A DNA stretch of 64,000 nt. It comes from Chitinophagales bacterium. GTDB lineage: Bacteria > Bacteroidota > Bacteroidia > Chitinophagales > UBA2359. The position numbers were made by a program, and so were the translations under genes. Of the stretch, positions 9,112 through 18,497 are shown in pieces. A model generated the notes under the pieces. The model was not told where the DNA came from, searched no databases, and saw only the letters and a program-made list of their open reading frames with translations. The DNA is taken from positions 62,001-126,000 of the forward strand of contig JAWKLZ010000002.1 in NCBI GenBank assembly GCA_041392475.1, given 5' to 3'. Each line of letters opens with the position of its first letter. Positions within the stretch are counted from its first letter, which is position 1.

Positions 9112-11022
9112 TTATAGTTTTTGTAAAGCTCTTAACCGACGACGAAACTCGAATTGATAATACCCTTCACCAATATTATCCTCTAAGGTTAGCAAAGCAT
9201 CAACAACTGTTACCGTATCAGTTTGCTTAACTTTTTCTACATAATTCTTAACACTAATCAGGATTTTTATCAAATAGGCTTTTAGTTCCTTATCATCGCC
9301 ATAATCATGTGGAAGTTGGTCATTAACTTGGGCTTCCTTGATGTATATAACCAATTGATTTAGTTCAACACTTTTTTCTAATTTCTTTTTAGAAATATTT
9401 TGTTGCCATATTGCATCTACTTCTTTTGGCTTAGTTGCCAACATCAAAATTAAATCTAAAAATTCTGCTGCTCGTTGCCCAACACCTTCAGGCGCACCAA
9501 AGATTTCACGCATAATTACCGTAGGAGACGCTCCAAATGTATCAATATAATTTTCTATAAAATGTGCCTTTCCTCCTTCTACCTCAAATTTCAATCTTGT
9601 TACTTCTCTTCTAAATACATCAGTAAGTGCAATACTCGAATGGGTAGTAATCACAATTTCGTTGTGTCTATCTCTTAGACTATCATCAATTACATCCACA
9701 ATTCGCCTTTTCCATACATCATTAAAATGGGTTTCAGGTTCATCCAACAAAGCCAAAACATCATCTTCTCCTTTTAGCAAATGGAACATTGCCATCCTTC
9801 CCAAAAACAGTTGCTCTCCATCACTCAACCAATCATATAACATCAAATCTTTTACTCCTCTTTTTTTCATGGCAATAACAACGCCTTCCAAAATTCCCAC
9901 CTGCTGCCAATGGTAAAGCGTTTTAAAAATATCAAAAGAGGTAATTTCCTTTTCATCTTCTTTAAATGCTTTTATTAAGGCATCTACTACTAAGTGTTTT
10001 CCTTGTTTCTCCCGTAAATCAAATAGTACTGTTCTTTTATTGCCAGGTTCGGGTTCTCCGATTACTCGTGAAGCAACCTTATAGATTTTTTGCATTTTAA
10101 ATCTATCTGAAGGCATCAAATCGTCGGGTTGAAAATTGATTTTTAACCCGATAGTTACAGGATACCGCCAGCCAATTTCATTTAATAATGGTCTAAATCC
10201 ACTCTGTAAATAATTTTCTACTATTGCATCATCCCATTTTTTTAATAAAATATCTTCCTCGGCTTGATTGGTCATTTTCTTAAAATCCGTTGCTGCTTGC
10301 ATTAGTGTTACCGCCAATACAACCAATCTTAATTGTTCAGCATCAATAAGAAATCCGTTAGATAAAGCATTTTTTTCTGATTGATTATTAATATCATAAG
10401 TAGTTAAATTGTCTGCGGCTTCCACTAATCCCTGCTCTCTTAAATATTGTCGTTCTTTTCCAACCTCCCAATTTAAAGGTCTTTCCTCTACTTCCTCTAA
10501 TTGAGGAATGCTTAATGTCAGTAAAGGCGGAGAAAATATTCTTTTCCACGGGGGAATTACACCTGATGTGTAAGCAATAAATGCTTTTGGCAAGAAGTAC
10601 TCCCTATCCGAAGCAGTTCCTCTAAATTTTTCAAATTCAATATCTGAAACTTCATTAAGTAAGTTCTCCCAGTCATATTTTTTGTCTTGTGGCAATCCTT
10701 CTTTAAATCTTATTAATTTTAATTCTGCACTATCTGTTTCTTCTTGCTTCTTTTGATATTGCAAAAAAATAGTTCTTTTATCTTCTCCTTTTCCAAGGTC
10801 ATACACTAAGGTTACATAAAAAGGTAATTCTGCTGATGGAAAACGTTCAATTGTAAGAAAAATTTGGGCTAAGGCTTGTAATAATCTACTTTTACCACTT
10901 CCATTTACGCCCACTACAAAACGAATGGCACAAGCCCTTCCCAACACCATTTCCTGCCAGAAAGGGATTGCCAAGTCCTGCAACGGTGGCGCATCTCGAA
11001 GACTTAGGTAACGTAGCCTCAT
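9112..11022 (-). CDS. ABC/SMC-type ATPase (AAA_21-like), PtuA-like defence ATPase
   Basis: A 636-residue ATPase with Walker A GVNGSGKS near residue 40, a signature-like LSDGEQ at about 410, Walker B LLDEPETHF at about 435 and a switch His in ITTHSS. There is no long coiled coil, unlike RloC or Rad50. This family partners nucleases in Septu, some retrons and related defence systems, where the ATPase gates the nuclease. Its ATG overlaps the hsdS stop by 4 bp, indicating translational coupling, and the HNH gene follows after 10 bp. There is no helicase motif, so it is not HsdR. Confidence 0.88.
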   Translation of the reverse strand: MRLRYLSLRDAPPLQDLAIPFWQEMVLGRACAIRFVVGVNGSGKSRLLQALAQIFLTIERFPSAELPFYVTLVYDLGKGEDKRTIFLQYQKKQEETDSAELKLIRFKEGLPQDKKYDWENLLNEVSDIEFEKFRGTASDREYFLPKAFIAYTSGVIPPWKRIFSPPLLTLSIPQLEEVEERPLNWEVGKERQYLREQGLVEAADNLTTYDINNQSEKNALSNGFLIDAEQLRLVVLAVTLMQAATDFKKMTNQAEEDILLKKWDDAIVENYLQSGFRPLLNEIGWRYPVTIGLKINFQPDDLMPSDRFKMQKIYKVASRVIGEPEPGNKRTVLFDLREKQGKHLVVDALIKAFKEDEKEITSFDIFKTLYHWQQVGILEGVVIAMKKRGVKDLMLYDWLSDGEQLFLGRMAMFHLLKGEDDVLALLDEPETHFNDVWKRRIVDVIDDSLRDRHNEIVITTHSSIALTDVFRREVTRLKFEVEGGKAHFIENYIDTFGASPTVIMREIFGAPEGVGQRAAEFLDLILMLATKPKEVDAIWQQNISKKKLEKSVELNQLVIYIKEAQVNDQLPHDYGDDKELKAYLIKILISVKNYVEKVKQTDTVTVVDALLTLEDNIGEGYYQFEFRRRLRALQKL

Positions 11023-12617
11023 ATAATCGTCTCTTTTTCCAGATTATCCATATCTGCCAATTTTGTATCATCCTCTTCTTTTAAAGAACGATAAGCAGCA
11101 GTATAAAAAACATGACCAATTTCTCCTGGAGCAACTGGAATATTAACGGATTTAATTAATCCAATTTCTGCTAATAAATCCAAATTGCGTTGTACTTGGT
11201 TAGGAGGTAAATCCAAGTCGTTAAAATCATTTTCTGCTAAAATGTATCCTTCTGTTCCTTTGATACTGTCTAAAATTTCTTGCTGATCTTCACTTAGATA
11301 ATTGATTGTTATTAACAATAAATCAGTTGATTCATCGGTTTGAAGAATAGATTTAGAAGTAGATTTTAATTGTAAAGTTTCGTCTCTTAATTTGGCGTGA
11401 GTGGTTATAGAAAATTGCTCTTTTTGACGAAAACCTTGGGTTAGCTTCCCTGTAAAAGCTTGGATTTTCAGAGAATCATTAAGAGTTTCCAATCTTTTAT
11501 TTGAAAAAATAGCAGCATTTCTTAATAGAAAATATTGTTCATAAATTAAATTTAGTTTGTCTATCAAATCTTTAGGAGGAACTGGAATGCGTATTTTTGC
11601 TAAATGATTTAATCCAATCGTTGGTTGGGTTTGTCCATAACTTAATTTAATTATATCTCTCATACCTCCCATTGGATGTCTTAAATATGATGACACATAT
11701 AATGGTGAATATCCCTCATTTAATCTAATGATAGCTACATTTTGACTTACATATGCCTCACCTATATCATCTGAAAATAGAGCAATCTTTCCAGTTGAGC
11801 CAACAATTGAAATTAAAATATCATTTGCAAAAATCAGAGACCTCTCTTTAGCAGCTGTATCAGGAGGAGTAATCATTTGAGGGTTATCTGAATTAATTTC
11901 TCCATTAGAAATATCTTGTACTCTAATAAATCTTGCTCCTTGGTCTGAATAATATTTACTCCATCCTCGTGAACCACTCGTTATTTTTGTAGTCATTTTC
12001 TCCAAAGGAATTTTTCCCCAACTATTTAAAGCGCCTTGGTCTCTCAAAAAAATATCATAGAATAAATCAGATTTAAGTTGTTTGATTTTTTTATCTGCCA
12101 ATTTCCGCAACTCCTTCAACCTCTCTGCTTGTTGCAAAATTTTTACAATTGCTTTTTGTTCGGGTAGAGTTGGAATATACACAAGTGAGTTTGCTAAATC
12201 CTTTTTTCTAATTTGTAAAAAAGTAGTTCCTGTTCCTTTATTTATAAATCTTTCTTTGTTCAATTTCAGCCAATAATAAAGAAAAAAGGTATCGACCAGA
12301 TTTTCATTAGCTCTTATTCCTGCAACTCCTCGACCCAAACAGTATTCTTTATCAGAAAAATTTAACTCTCCAATAGTTGCCCGAATACAAAATATAATAT
12401 CATTTTTTTTACTCAATGAAGTTGGTGAGGTAGTCCACCGTTTTGTAGTTGGGTACAATTCTCCTAAATCACCTGCACCTGCGATAAAAGGTACTCCATT
12501 TTCAGAAGAATTATAACTCTTTCCATCTGGTGCTTGTCCCATGATAATTGTAGCAACATCAGATAGTTTCCTGATTATCCAAGATGTTGGTATCTCATTT
12601 TTGATATTTTCCACCAT
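11019..12617 (-). CDS. hsdS: Type I restriction-modification specificity subunit HsdS, with C-terminal extension
   Basis: A 532-residue DNA-recognition subunit with two target-recognition domains: residues about 10-170 and 200-375. Each is followed by a conserved helical spacer (PEQKAIVKILQQAERLKELR and LIYEQYFLLRNAAIFSNKRL). The Q-A-F-T-G-K-L-T motif after TRD2 is typical of HsdS. Residues about 430-510 form an unusual extra domain with helix-turn-helix-like character (YLSEDQQEILDSIKG ... QVQRNLDLLAEIGLI), resembling a winged helix. It starts 1 bp after the hsdM stop and overlaps the ATPase gene by 4 bp. Confidence 0.93.
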   Translation of the reverse strand: MVENIKNEIPTSWIIRKLSDVATIIMGQAPDGKSYNSSENGVPFIAGAGDLGELYPTTKRWTTSPTSLSKKNDIIFCIRATIGELNFSDKEYCLGRGVAGIRANENLVDTFFLYYWLKLNKERFINKGTGTTFLQIRKKDLANSLVYIPTLPEQKAIVKILQQAERLKELRKLADKKIKQLKSDLFYDIFLRDQGALNSWGKIPLEKMTTKITSGSRGWSKYYSDQGARFIRVQDISNGEINSDNPQMITPPDTAAKERSLIFANDILISIVGSTGKIALFSDDIGEAYVSQNVAIIRLNEGYSPLYVSSYLRHPMGGMRDIIKLSYGQTQPTIGLNHLAKIRIPVPPKDLIDKLNLIYEQYFLLRNAAIFSNKRLETLNDSLKIQAFTGKLTQGFRQKEQFSITTHAKLRDETLQLKSTSKSILQTDESTDLLLITINYLSEDQQEILDSIKGTEGYILAENDFNDLDLPPNQVQRNLDLLAEIGLIKSVNIPVAPGEIGHVFYTAAYRSLKEEDDTKLADMDNLEKETII

Positions 12618-12618
12618 C

Positions 12619-15078
12619 TTAATTTTCTTGAACCATTGTTAATAAACTATCTAATCCCACCAAAATCTCCTTTTCCAATCCCTGAATAGCTTTAATTATT
12701 TCCGCAGGCGGCTCAATATCATCAATTTCCAATTCAAAAGGTTTATATCTCCCAGCCGAAATATTAAAATCATTCGCTTCAATACAATCAATATCCAAGG
12801 CATCAGTATTCAACTCCTCTTTATCTTCATCAAATTGTGCTGTGATATATTCAGGGCGAACTTTACCATTTGCGTCGTGACTGCCCTTTATTGAACCGTC
12901 TTCATTTTCCCAAGCTTCCTGTTCTACCCACACTCGAACAGGTGCATACCAACCTTTTCGAGTTTCCAATAATTCTTCTTGCGGAAGTGGTGGACTGCTT
13001 TTTAACATCACATCATAGCCATCCAATTGAGCAAATATTTTAAGCAAATCCATTACTTCAGTTTGCCAATCATTTTCGGTATCACTTCCTCCAATGCCTG
13101 TTAAGCTTTCATCATTGACAATAGCAGAAGTCCATTTTTTTATCAAATCCAAAATATAACTATCTGCTTCATCCTGACTGATTTTGAAAGCCTGACGACC
13201 AAAGCCGCCTTCCCGATTATAGGCTTCTTCTAAAATTTTCTCTCGTTGTTCCTTGATTACTCTGATGAGTTCTTTTAATTTCTCATCAAATGCTTTTTTT
13301 ACCACTCTGCGTTTATCTGCCTTTTCCGTTTTATTAGCATTTGCTTCTTCTGCGTCTGCTCTTGCCTGTCCTACAAAATCGTGGTACATTTGCTTTAATT
13401 GACTTGTACCCTTTTTAGTAATAATTACCTTAGCTTCTTCAGGGTTGGCAGGTAAAGGCTCACCATTATTTTCAGTAGGAAAGCGTTCATCAATACCTAA
13501 TATTTCACCTTCTCTTTCTGCTAAATGAGGAAATAACTCTACTACTTTATCATCTACTACTCGCCACCGAGCAGGACTAATTTCAGGTTGATAATAAGTT
13601 TTTGGATTAGATGTTTCGTTATCATACTTATATTGAGCATCCCAAATATCATTGTCGGAATTAGGTTGTTCAGTCCGTTTTTTGTCGAGTGTATAACCAT
13701 CGGCAGTTATTTCATAAAACCAGACCTTTTCAGAATTAGGAGCATCCGTTTTATTAGTACGAGGTTCACATTTTTCAAAATAAATAATAGATGTTTTAAC
13801 CCCACTATAAGGCTCAAATACACCTCCTGGCAAGGAAATGACAGCGTGCATTTTATGCTCCAACAATAGTTCTTTTCTAAGTGCTTTATGTGCCAAACTT
13901 GACCCAAATAATAATCCTTCTGGTACAATTACCGCTGCTTTTCCACCAACTTTTAATAAATCTAAAATCAGCCAGATAAATAATAATTCTGTCTTATCAG
14001 TTATCGGTTCTATATCATCTGTGCCAGTTATTCTCTTATTTTTTGGATTTGGCGGAAACCTATTTCTATGAATGTCGCCTTTATCAATACTGCCAGAATA
14101 AGGTGGGTTTGCTAAAATATAATCGTAACTTATGCTTTCTTCATCGGGCAGAGATTGACTAAGCGCGTCTCTACGCTCAATTTTTGGATTTTCAACACCA
14201 TGCAAAATTAAATTCATCCATCCGATACGAACCATTGTTCTATCCATGTCATACCCTACAAAATTCTGTCCTGTAAAATATTGCTGTATCTCTTCTTGCG
14301 TAGGATTTTTTAATCTATGCGGTGTACCGTTCCATTCATAAACAATTTGTTCGGGCGGTGTTAATTGTTCTCTCAAATACTGGATACTATTGACCAAAAA
14401 GCCAGCCGTTCCAACCGCAGGATCCAAAATCTTTGAACCAAGTTCAGGTTTTAATAAATTGATTAAAAATCGTATAATATGGCGAGGCGTTCTAAATTGT
14501 CCATTTTGACCAGAAGATTGGATGCGCTCCAACATATGTTCAAAAATATCACCCATTAAATCTGCATTTGCACTACGGCTGCCCACATCTTGAAAAAGTT
14601 CATCAATAGTTTTGATAGCTGCTTGAAGCGTCCGCTCTTTTTCTTTTGGAAGTTGGAAAAAAGCATCTTCCATATATCGAGTAGTAGAAAGTAACTCATC
14701 GCTTTCTCCACTCAATTTTTTCAAAGTCGTATCTAACTCTCTCAACCAAGGAAATACAATATCTCTCAAATGTATTGGGCTTCCTTTTTCTTTTATTACA
14801 CTCCACTTACAAGAAGCATGACCATGACAAATCTCATTATCTTTATCATAATTATCATCTCCATGATGTGGAAGTTTACATTTTTCATTCCCAAAATCAC
14901 GAGAACTGTAAATAGAATGCAAGCCGTTTTCTATTCGTTCTGCGTCCAATATTTCCAGTTGCTTGAGAAAAATCAAATAGGTGATTTGCTCAATAGAAGT
15001 AAGTGGATTGGTCATTCCAGATGACCAAAATTTTGTCCAGAGACTATAAACTTTTGAGCGTATTTTTGGTGAAAGCAT
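12619..15078 (-). CDS. hsdM: Type I restriction-modification methyltransferase HsdM, with C-terminal extension
   Basis: An 819-residue N6-adenine methyltransferase. The N-terminal HsdM_N helical domain (about 1-150) is followed by SAM motif I DPAVGTAGFL near residue 220 and the catalytic NPPY motif (ANPPYSGS) near residue 325. Ordinary HsdM is about 500-550 residues; here roughly 280 residues follow the catalytic domain, rich in charged helices. It is the first gene of the operon. No hsdR lies on either side. The methyltransferase could mark self DNA for the downstream ATPase/HNH pair. Confidence 0.94.
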   Translation of the reverse strand: MLSPKIRSKVYSLWTKFWSSGMTNPLTSIEQITYLIFLKQLEILDAERIENGLHSIYSSRDFGNEKCKLPHHGDDNYDKDNEICHGHASCKWSVIKEKGSPIHLRDIVFPWLRELDTTLKKLSGESDELLSTTRYMEDAFFQLPKEKERTLQAAIKTIDELFQDVGSRSANADLMGDIFEHMLERIQSSGQNGQFRTPRHIIRFLINLLKPELGSKILDPAVGTAGFLVNSIQYLREQLTPPEQIVYEWNGTPHRLKNPTQEEIQQYFTGQNFVGYDMDRTMVRIGWMNLILHGVENPKIERRDALSQSLPDEESISYDYILANPPYSGSIDKGDIHRNRFPPNPKNKRITGTDDIEPITDKTELLFIWLILDLLKVGGKAAVIVPEGLLFGSSLAHKALRKELLLEHKMHAVISLPGGVFEPYSGVKTSIIYFEKCEPRTNKTDAPNSEKVWFYEITADGYTLDKKRTEQPNSDNDIWDAQYKYDNETSNPKTYYQPEISPARWRVVDDKVVELFPHLAEREGEILGIDERFPTENNGEPLPANPEEAKVIITKKGTSQLKQMYHDFVGQARADAEEANANKTEKADKRRVVKKAFDEKLKELIRVIKEQREKILEEAYNREGGFGRQAFKISQDEADSYILDLIKKWTSAIVNDESLTGIGGSDTENDWQTEVMDLLKIFAQLDGYDVMLKSSPPLPQEELLETRKGWYAPVRVWVEQEAWENEDGSIKGSHDANGKVRPEYITAQFDEDKEELNTDALDIDCIEANDFNISAGRYKPFELEIDDIEPPAEIIKAIQGLEKEILVGLDSLLTMVQEN

Positions 15079-15459
15079 GTTTAAAATTTACAATATTTTT
15101 TAAATATATATTATATATAGGTGTCGGATTTTAGTTGGAGAATAATAAATAGTCTAAATATTGCTTATTTTGAATTTTCCAAACTTTTGTAAATGTAGTA
15201 AAATATCATCACACTGCAAATCCTATATGAGAGACAATTTATCGAATTTTCAGAAAATTTTGAAAATTCCTTTTTTTGCAGTAAATTGCCTATTATCCTT
15301 CAATTTTCCTAAACTTTGATTTTGGGAACTTGTTGGAGAGATACAACAATTAGGAATTTAGGTTTTCTCAAGAATCCCATACAAACAAAAAATTCCTTTT
15401 TTGTAAGAATTACACATAAGAGCTCCAAAATACAAACACATAAATTACAGCAAAGAAAA
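15079..15459. other. Divergent intergenic region between hsdM and mqnE
   Basis: A 381-bp AT-rich gap that must carry promoters for both directions. Near hsdM there is an alternating TA tract (around 15103-15120). At 15244-15269 an inverted repeat has arms GAATTTTCA and TGAAAATTC; a longer relative lies at 26112-26151. No gene is seen. An upstream in-frame extension of mqnE exists only from a non-ATG codon and is not used here. Confidence 0.6.
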
Positions 15460-16638
15460 ATGTTAGAAACCATCATCAACAATCCCACTTTAGATCCCCG
15501 CTTCAAACGCATTGCTGAAAAGGTGCAAGATGGAGAACGTATTGATTTTGAAGAAGGTGTCCTTTTGTACGAAAAGGCAGAGTTGGGCTATTTGGGTGCT
15601 TTGGCAAATTACATACGTGAGAAAAAGCACGGAGATATGACCTATTTCAACCGCAATTTTCACATCGAACCTACCAATTTGTGCATTTATACCTGCAAAT
15701 TTTGTTCGTATTCTCGATTGATTAAGCAGCGAGATGAGGGTTGGGTATATACAGAGGACGAAATGATGGACATTGTGAAAAGTTACGATGGTAAGCCTGT
15801 CACAGAAGTGCATATCGTTGGAGGCGTATTGCCACACATGAATATGGAATTTTTCACAAGTTTGATTCGCCGCATCAAGGCGCACCGCCCTGATTTGCAC
15901 ATCAAAGGTTTTACTCCTGTCGAGCTGTTTTACATGTTCAAAAAAGCCAAACTGAGCTATACCGATGGTTTGCAACAATTGAAGGATGCTGGCTATGAGT
16001 CCATGCCTGGAGGCGGTGCGGAGATTTTTGACGAGGAAATTCGAGAGATTATCTGCAAGGATAAGTGCAATTCAGAGCAATGGTTGGCGATTCACGAAGC
16101 AGCGCATGGACTGGACATTCCTACCAATGCAACGATGCTGTATGGACACATCGAAAAGTACCATCATCGAGTCGACCACATGAATCGCCTACGCACTTTG
16201 CAGGACAAAACAGGTGGTTTTAACTGCTTCATTCCATTGAAGTTCCGAAACTCTAACAATGAAATGTCGCATATTCCAGAGGTGAATGTGCTGGAGGATT
16301 TGCGGAATTATGCGGTAGCTCGTATTTACATGGACAATTTTCCGCATTTGAAAGCATATTGGCCTATGATTGGCCGAGAAACGGCGCAGTTGTCTTTGGC
16401 TTTTGGAGTAAATGATATTGATGGTACGATTGACGATACGACAAAAATTTACTCTATGGCGGGTTCAGAAGAACAAAACCCTGCTTTGACAACCAAGCAA
16501 CTGGTCAAATTGATTAAAAATGTGGGTCGTCGTCCTATTGAAAGAAATACGGTCTATGACACATTGAAGGACTACACAGACGAAGTTTTTGAAGAACCGA
16601 AAGATGTTTTTATAGATTTGCCTGTGATTAATAATTGA
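15460..16638 (+). CDS. mqnE: Aminofutalosine synthase MqnE (radical SAM)
   Basis: Joins 3-[(1-carboxyvinyl)oxy]benzoate to the adenosyl moiety of SAM to give 6-amino-6-deoxyfutalosine, the second step of futalosine-dependent menaquinone synthesis. About 392 residues from the ATG at 15460. The radical SAM cluster motif CIYTCKFC (CxxxCxxC) is followed by the GGVLPHM and TPVEL segments typical of MqnE/MqnC; the FNC.IPLKF and NFPHLKAYWPMIG segments favour MqnE. It lies upstream of mqnA with one phosphatase gene between. Confidence 0.93.
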   Translation: MLETIINNPTLDPRFKRIAEKVQDGERIDFEEGVLLYEKAELGYLGALANYIREKKHGDMTYFNRNFHIEPTNLCIYTCKFCSYSRLIKQRDEGWVYTEDEMMDIVKSYDGKPVTEVHIVGGVLPHMNMEFFTSLIRRIKAHRPDLHIKGFTPVELFYMFKKAKLSYTDGLQQLKDAGYESMPGGGAEIFDEEIREIICKDKCNSEQWLAIHEAAHGLDIPTNATMLYGHIEKYHHRVDHMNRLRTLQDKTGGFNCFIPLKFRNSNNEMSHIPEVNVLEDLRNYAVARIYMDNFPHLKAYWPMIGRETAQLSLAFGVNDIDGTIDDTTKIYSMAGSEEQNPALTTKQLVKLIKNVGRRPIERNTVYDTLKDYTDEVFEEPKDVFIDLPVINN

Positions 16639-16857
16639 GAAGAGGGAAGGAGGAAGTGAGAAGTAGGAAGAGGGATGATAGTATTTCATTGTTATTAGAC
16701 TTTGGACGAAGGAGCAAAGCTGCAAGAAGTAAGGGTTTAATTGATTGATAACCGATTGTTTGTTTCCAATTGCGTCAATGGGTTAAAATTTTGATTATCA
16801 ATTTTTTATATCTCGCATCTTGCTTCCTACTTCTTTCGTCCAAAGTCCAAATTGTTA
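16639..16857. repeat. Intergenic region with MITE-like inverted arms
   Basis: A purine-rich run (GAAG/GGAAG phrases) after mqnE is followed by TTAGACTTTGGACGAA near 16697 and, close to the next gene, TTTCGTCCAAAGTCC near 16834. The two are inverted copies about 120 bp apart and match the terminal repeats of the insertion at 29528-29755. A second inverted pair (GAAGTAGGAAG / CTTCCTACTTC) overlaps it. It is probably a decayed copy of the same small element. Confidence 0.45.
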
Positions 16858-16875
16858 ATGGTTTATAAAAAATAT

Positions 16876-17496
16876 ATGAATTTAGTAAAAGAACTTTTTG
16901 TTGTTAGACACGGAGAAACGGATTACAACAAGGCGGGAATAGTGCAAGGAAGGGGTATTAATTCTTCTTTGAATGACAAGGGAAGAAAGCAAGCACAGGC
17001 ATTGTTTGAGGGTTACAAAGACCATGCTTTTGATGCGATTTATGCATCTGCTTTGGTAAGAACGCATCAAACAGTTGAACCTTTTGAGGCTTTGGGATAT
17101 GAAATTCTGAAATCCCCAAATTTGGATGAGATAGATTGGGGCGTGCATGAAGGGAAGAGAGGAATGCCTGAACTAAGGGAAGAATATAGACAAATCAATC
17201 AGGAGTGGAATAATGGGAACTACCATGCGAGAATTGAAGGAGGCGAAAGTCCTTTCGAAGTGCAAACTAGGTTGAGGTTATTTTTTGATGACCTTCACCA
17301 AAAGGGTCATGACAAGGTATTGATTTGTTCACATGGACGGACTTCTCGTATTTTATTTTGTTTGCTTTTGGGTTGGGAAATGTCTGAAATGGAGGGTTTT
17401 ATACACCAAAATACAGGAGTGGCAAAATTGGTGGCGGCTGGCGAAAAGTATGAATTGGCTTTCTACAACAATGTGGAACATCTGGGTGATAGTTAG
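16876..17496 (+). CDS. Histidine phosphatase (phosphoglycerate-mutase superfamily)
   Basis: About 206 residues. The N-terminal catalytic motif VRHGETDYN holds the phospho-accepting His in RHG; the second His is in CSHGRTSRIL, and the acid residue is in the LDEIDWGVHEG segment. Members dephosphorylate small metabolites or act as mutases, and substrate cannot be read from sequence. The ATG at 16876 (MNLVKEL) puts the RHG motif at the usual place; in-frame starts further upstream sit at the repeat edge. It lies between two menaquinone genes, but no phosphatase step is known in the futalosine route. Confidence 0.85.
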   Translation: MNLVKELFVVRHGETDYNKAGIVQGRGINSSLNDKGRKQAQALFEGYKDHAFDAIYASALVRTHQTVEPFEALGYEILKSPNLDEIDWGVHEGKRGMPELREEYRQINQEWNNGNYHARIEGGESPFEVQTRLRLFFDDLHQKGHDKVLICSHGRTSRILFCLLLGWEMSEMEGFIHQNTGVAKLVAAGEKYELAFYNNVEHLGDS

Positions 17497-17531
17497 TTAG
17501 CGAATCATCAAACACCAATAAACAAAAAACT

Positions 17532-18287
17532 ATGTATAAATTATCAGCTGTTTCTTATCTCAATACAAAGCCATTTTTGTTGGGTTTAGAAAATTCACCA
17601 TTGAAGGAGGTGATAAATCTCGAATTGGCGATACCCTCCAAAACGGCAGCGCATTTGATAGAAGGGAAAGTGGACATTGGTTTGGTTCCAATAGCTATTT
17701 TACCGCAATTGCCTCAGTACGAAATTATTACCGACTATTGTATTGGTGCTGTTGGAGCAGTCAAAACGGTGGCTATTTACAGTCAAGTTCCATTGCAGCA
17801 AGTGAAAACCGTTTATTTAGACTATCATTCTCGGACTTCCATACGACTCGCTCAGATATTGTGTGAGCATTATTGGCAAATATATCCCAATTTTTTACCT
17901 GCTTTCAATGGATATGAGGATAAAATAAAAGGAGATGCTGCTGGAGTAATCATTGGAGATAGAGCTATTCGATTGGCAAAAGACTACCAATATGAATATG
18001 ATTTGGCAGAAGCTTGGCAAGAGTTTACAGGATTACCCTTCGTATTTGCAGCGTGGGTGGCTCGAAAAAAGATAACTTCTGATTTTGTAGAAGGGCTCAA
18101 TGATGCATTTAGAAATGGCATGTCCAATATAGAAGAAGTAGCAGCATCTTACCAAAGTCAATATCCAAATTTTGATGTATTGACTTACCTTCAAAAACAT
18201 ATCAGTTATGATTTAGATGCATCAAAACGGGAGGCATTGGAGTTGTTTCTTAATTATATTGAATCAGATGTACCTGAGTTGGTATAA
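17532..18287 (+). CDS. mqnA: Chorismate dehydratase MqnA
   Basis: Dehydrates chorismate to 3-[(1-carboxyvinyl)oxy]benzoate, the first futalosine-pathway step and the source of the MqnE substrate. 251 residues with the periplasmic-binding-protein-like fold; the N-terminus KLSAVSYLNTKPFLLGL with the S-Y-L-N-T-K-P motif is diagnostic. Also seen are DIGLVPIAIL and the TGLPFVFAAWV segment. It is 35 bp downstream of the phosphatase gene, so the two probably share a transcript. Confidence 0.93.
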   Translation: MYKLSAVSYLNTKPFLLGLENSPLKEVINLELAIPSKTAAHLIEGKVDIGLVPIAILPQLPQYEIITDYCIGAVGAVKTVAIYSQVPLQQVKTVYLDYHSRTSIRLAQILCEHYWQIYPNFLPAFNGYEDKIKGDAAGVIIGDRAIRLAKDYQYEYDLAEAWQEFTGLPFVFAAWVARKKITSDFVEGLNDAFRNGMSNIEEVAASYQSQYPNFDVLTYLQKHISYDLDASKREALELFLNYIESDVPELV

Positions 18288-18482
18288 CAATGGCAAGGCA
18301 CAAAAGTAATTGTCAATGTATTAAAATATTGACAACCAAACACATTTACCTAATTCCTCTTGACTGCTACTTATAAATCATTGTGAGAAGGCTTGCTTTT
18401 CTAATAAAATTAGTGTATATTTGAAAACCATCGAGGAGTAGAAAAATATCCTCATTGGTACAAAAAGTAAATCAAGTTTGCT

Positions 18483-18490
18483 TAATTTTG
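18483..18490 (+). promoter_or_regulatory. Promoter -7 element of the ncRNA
   Basis: TAATTTTG matches the Bacteroidota -7 consensus TAnnTTTG exactly and sits about 8-10 bp before the 5' arm of the closing helix of the downstream RNA. A clear TTTG -33 box at the ideal distance is not seen. Confidence 0.5.
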
Positions 18491-18497
18491 CATTTAA

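Noticed and set aside
7932..11022. Canonical Septu system
   Set aside because: The HNH protein is longer than PtuB as I know it and the pair is translationally coupled to hsdMS, so it is described as Septu-like only.
9112..11022. HsdR restriction subunit
   Set aside because: No superfamily 2 helicase motifs or PD-(D/E)XK site; the motifs are those of an ABC/SMC-type ATPase.
15316..15459. Longer N-terminus for MqnE
   Set aside because: It would start at a non-ATG codon and add 48 residues with no MqnE similarity; the ATG at 15460 fits family length.
16858..16875. Upstream start for the histidine phosphatase
   Set aside because: The extra residues VYKKY lie at the edge of the repeat; the ATG at 16876 puts the RHG motif at the usual distance.
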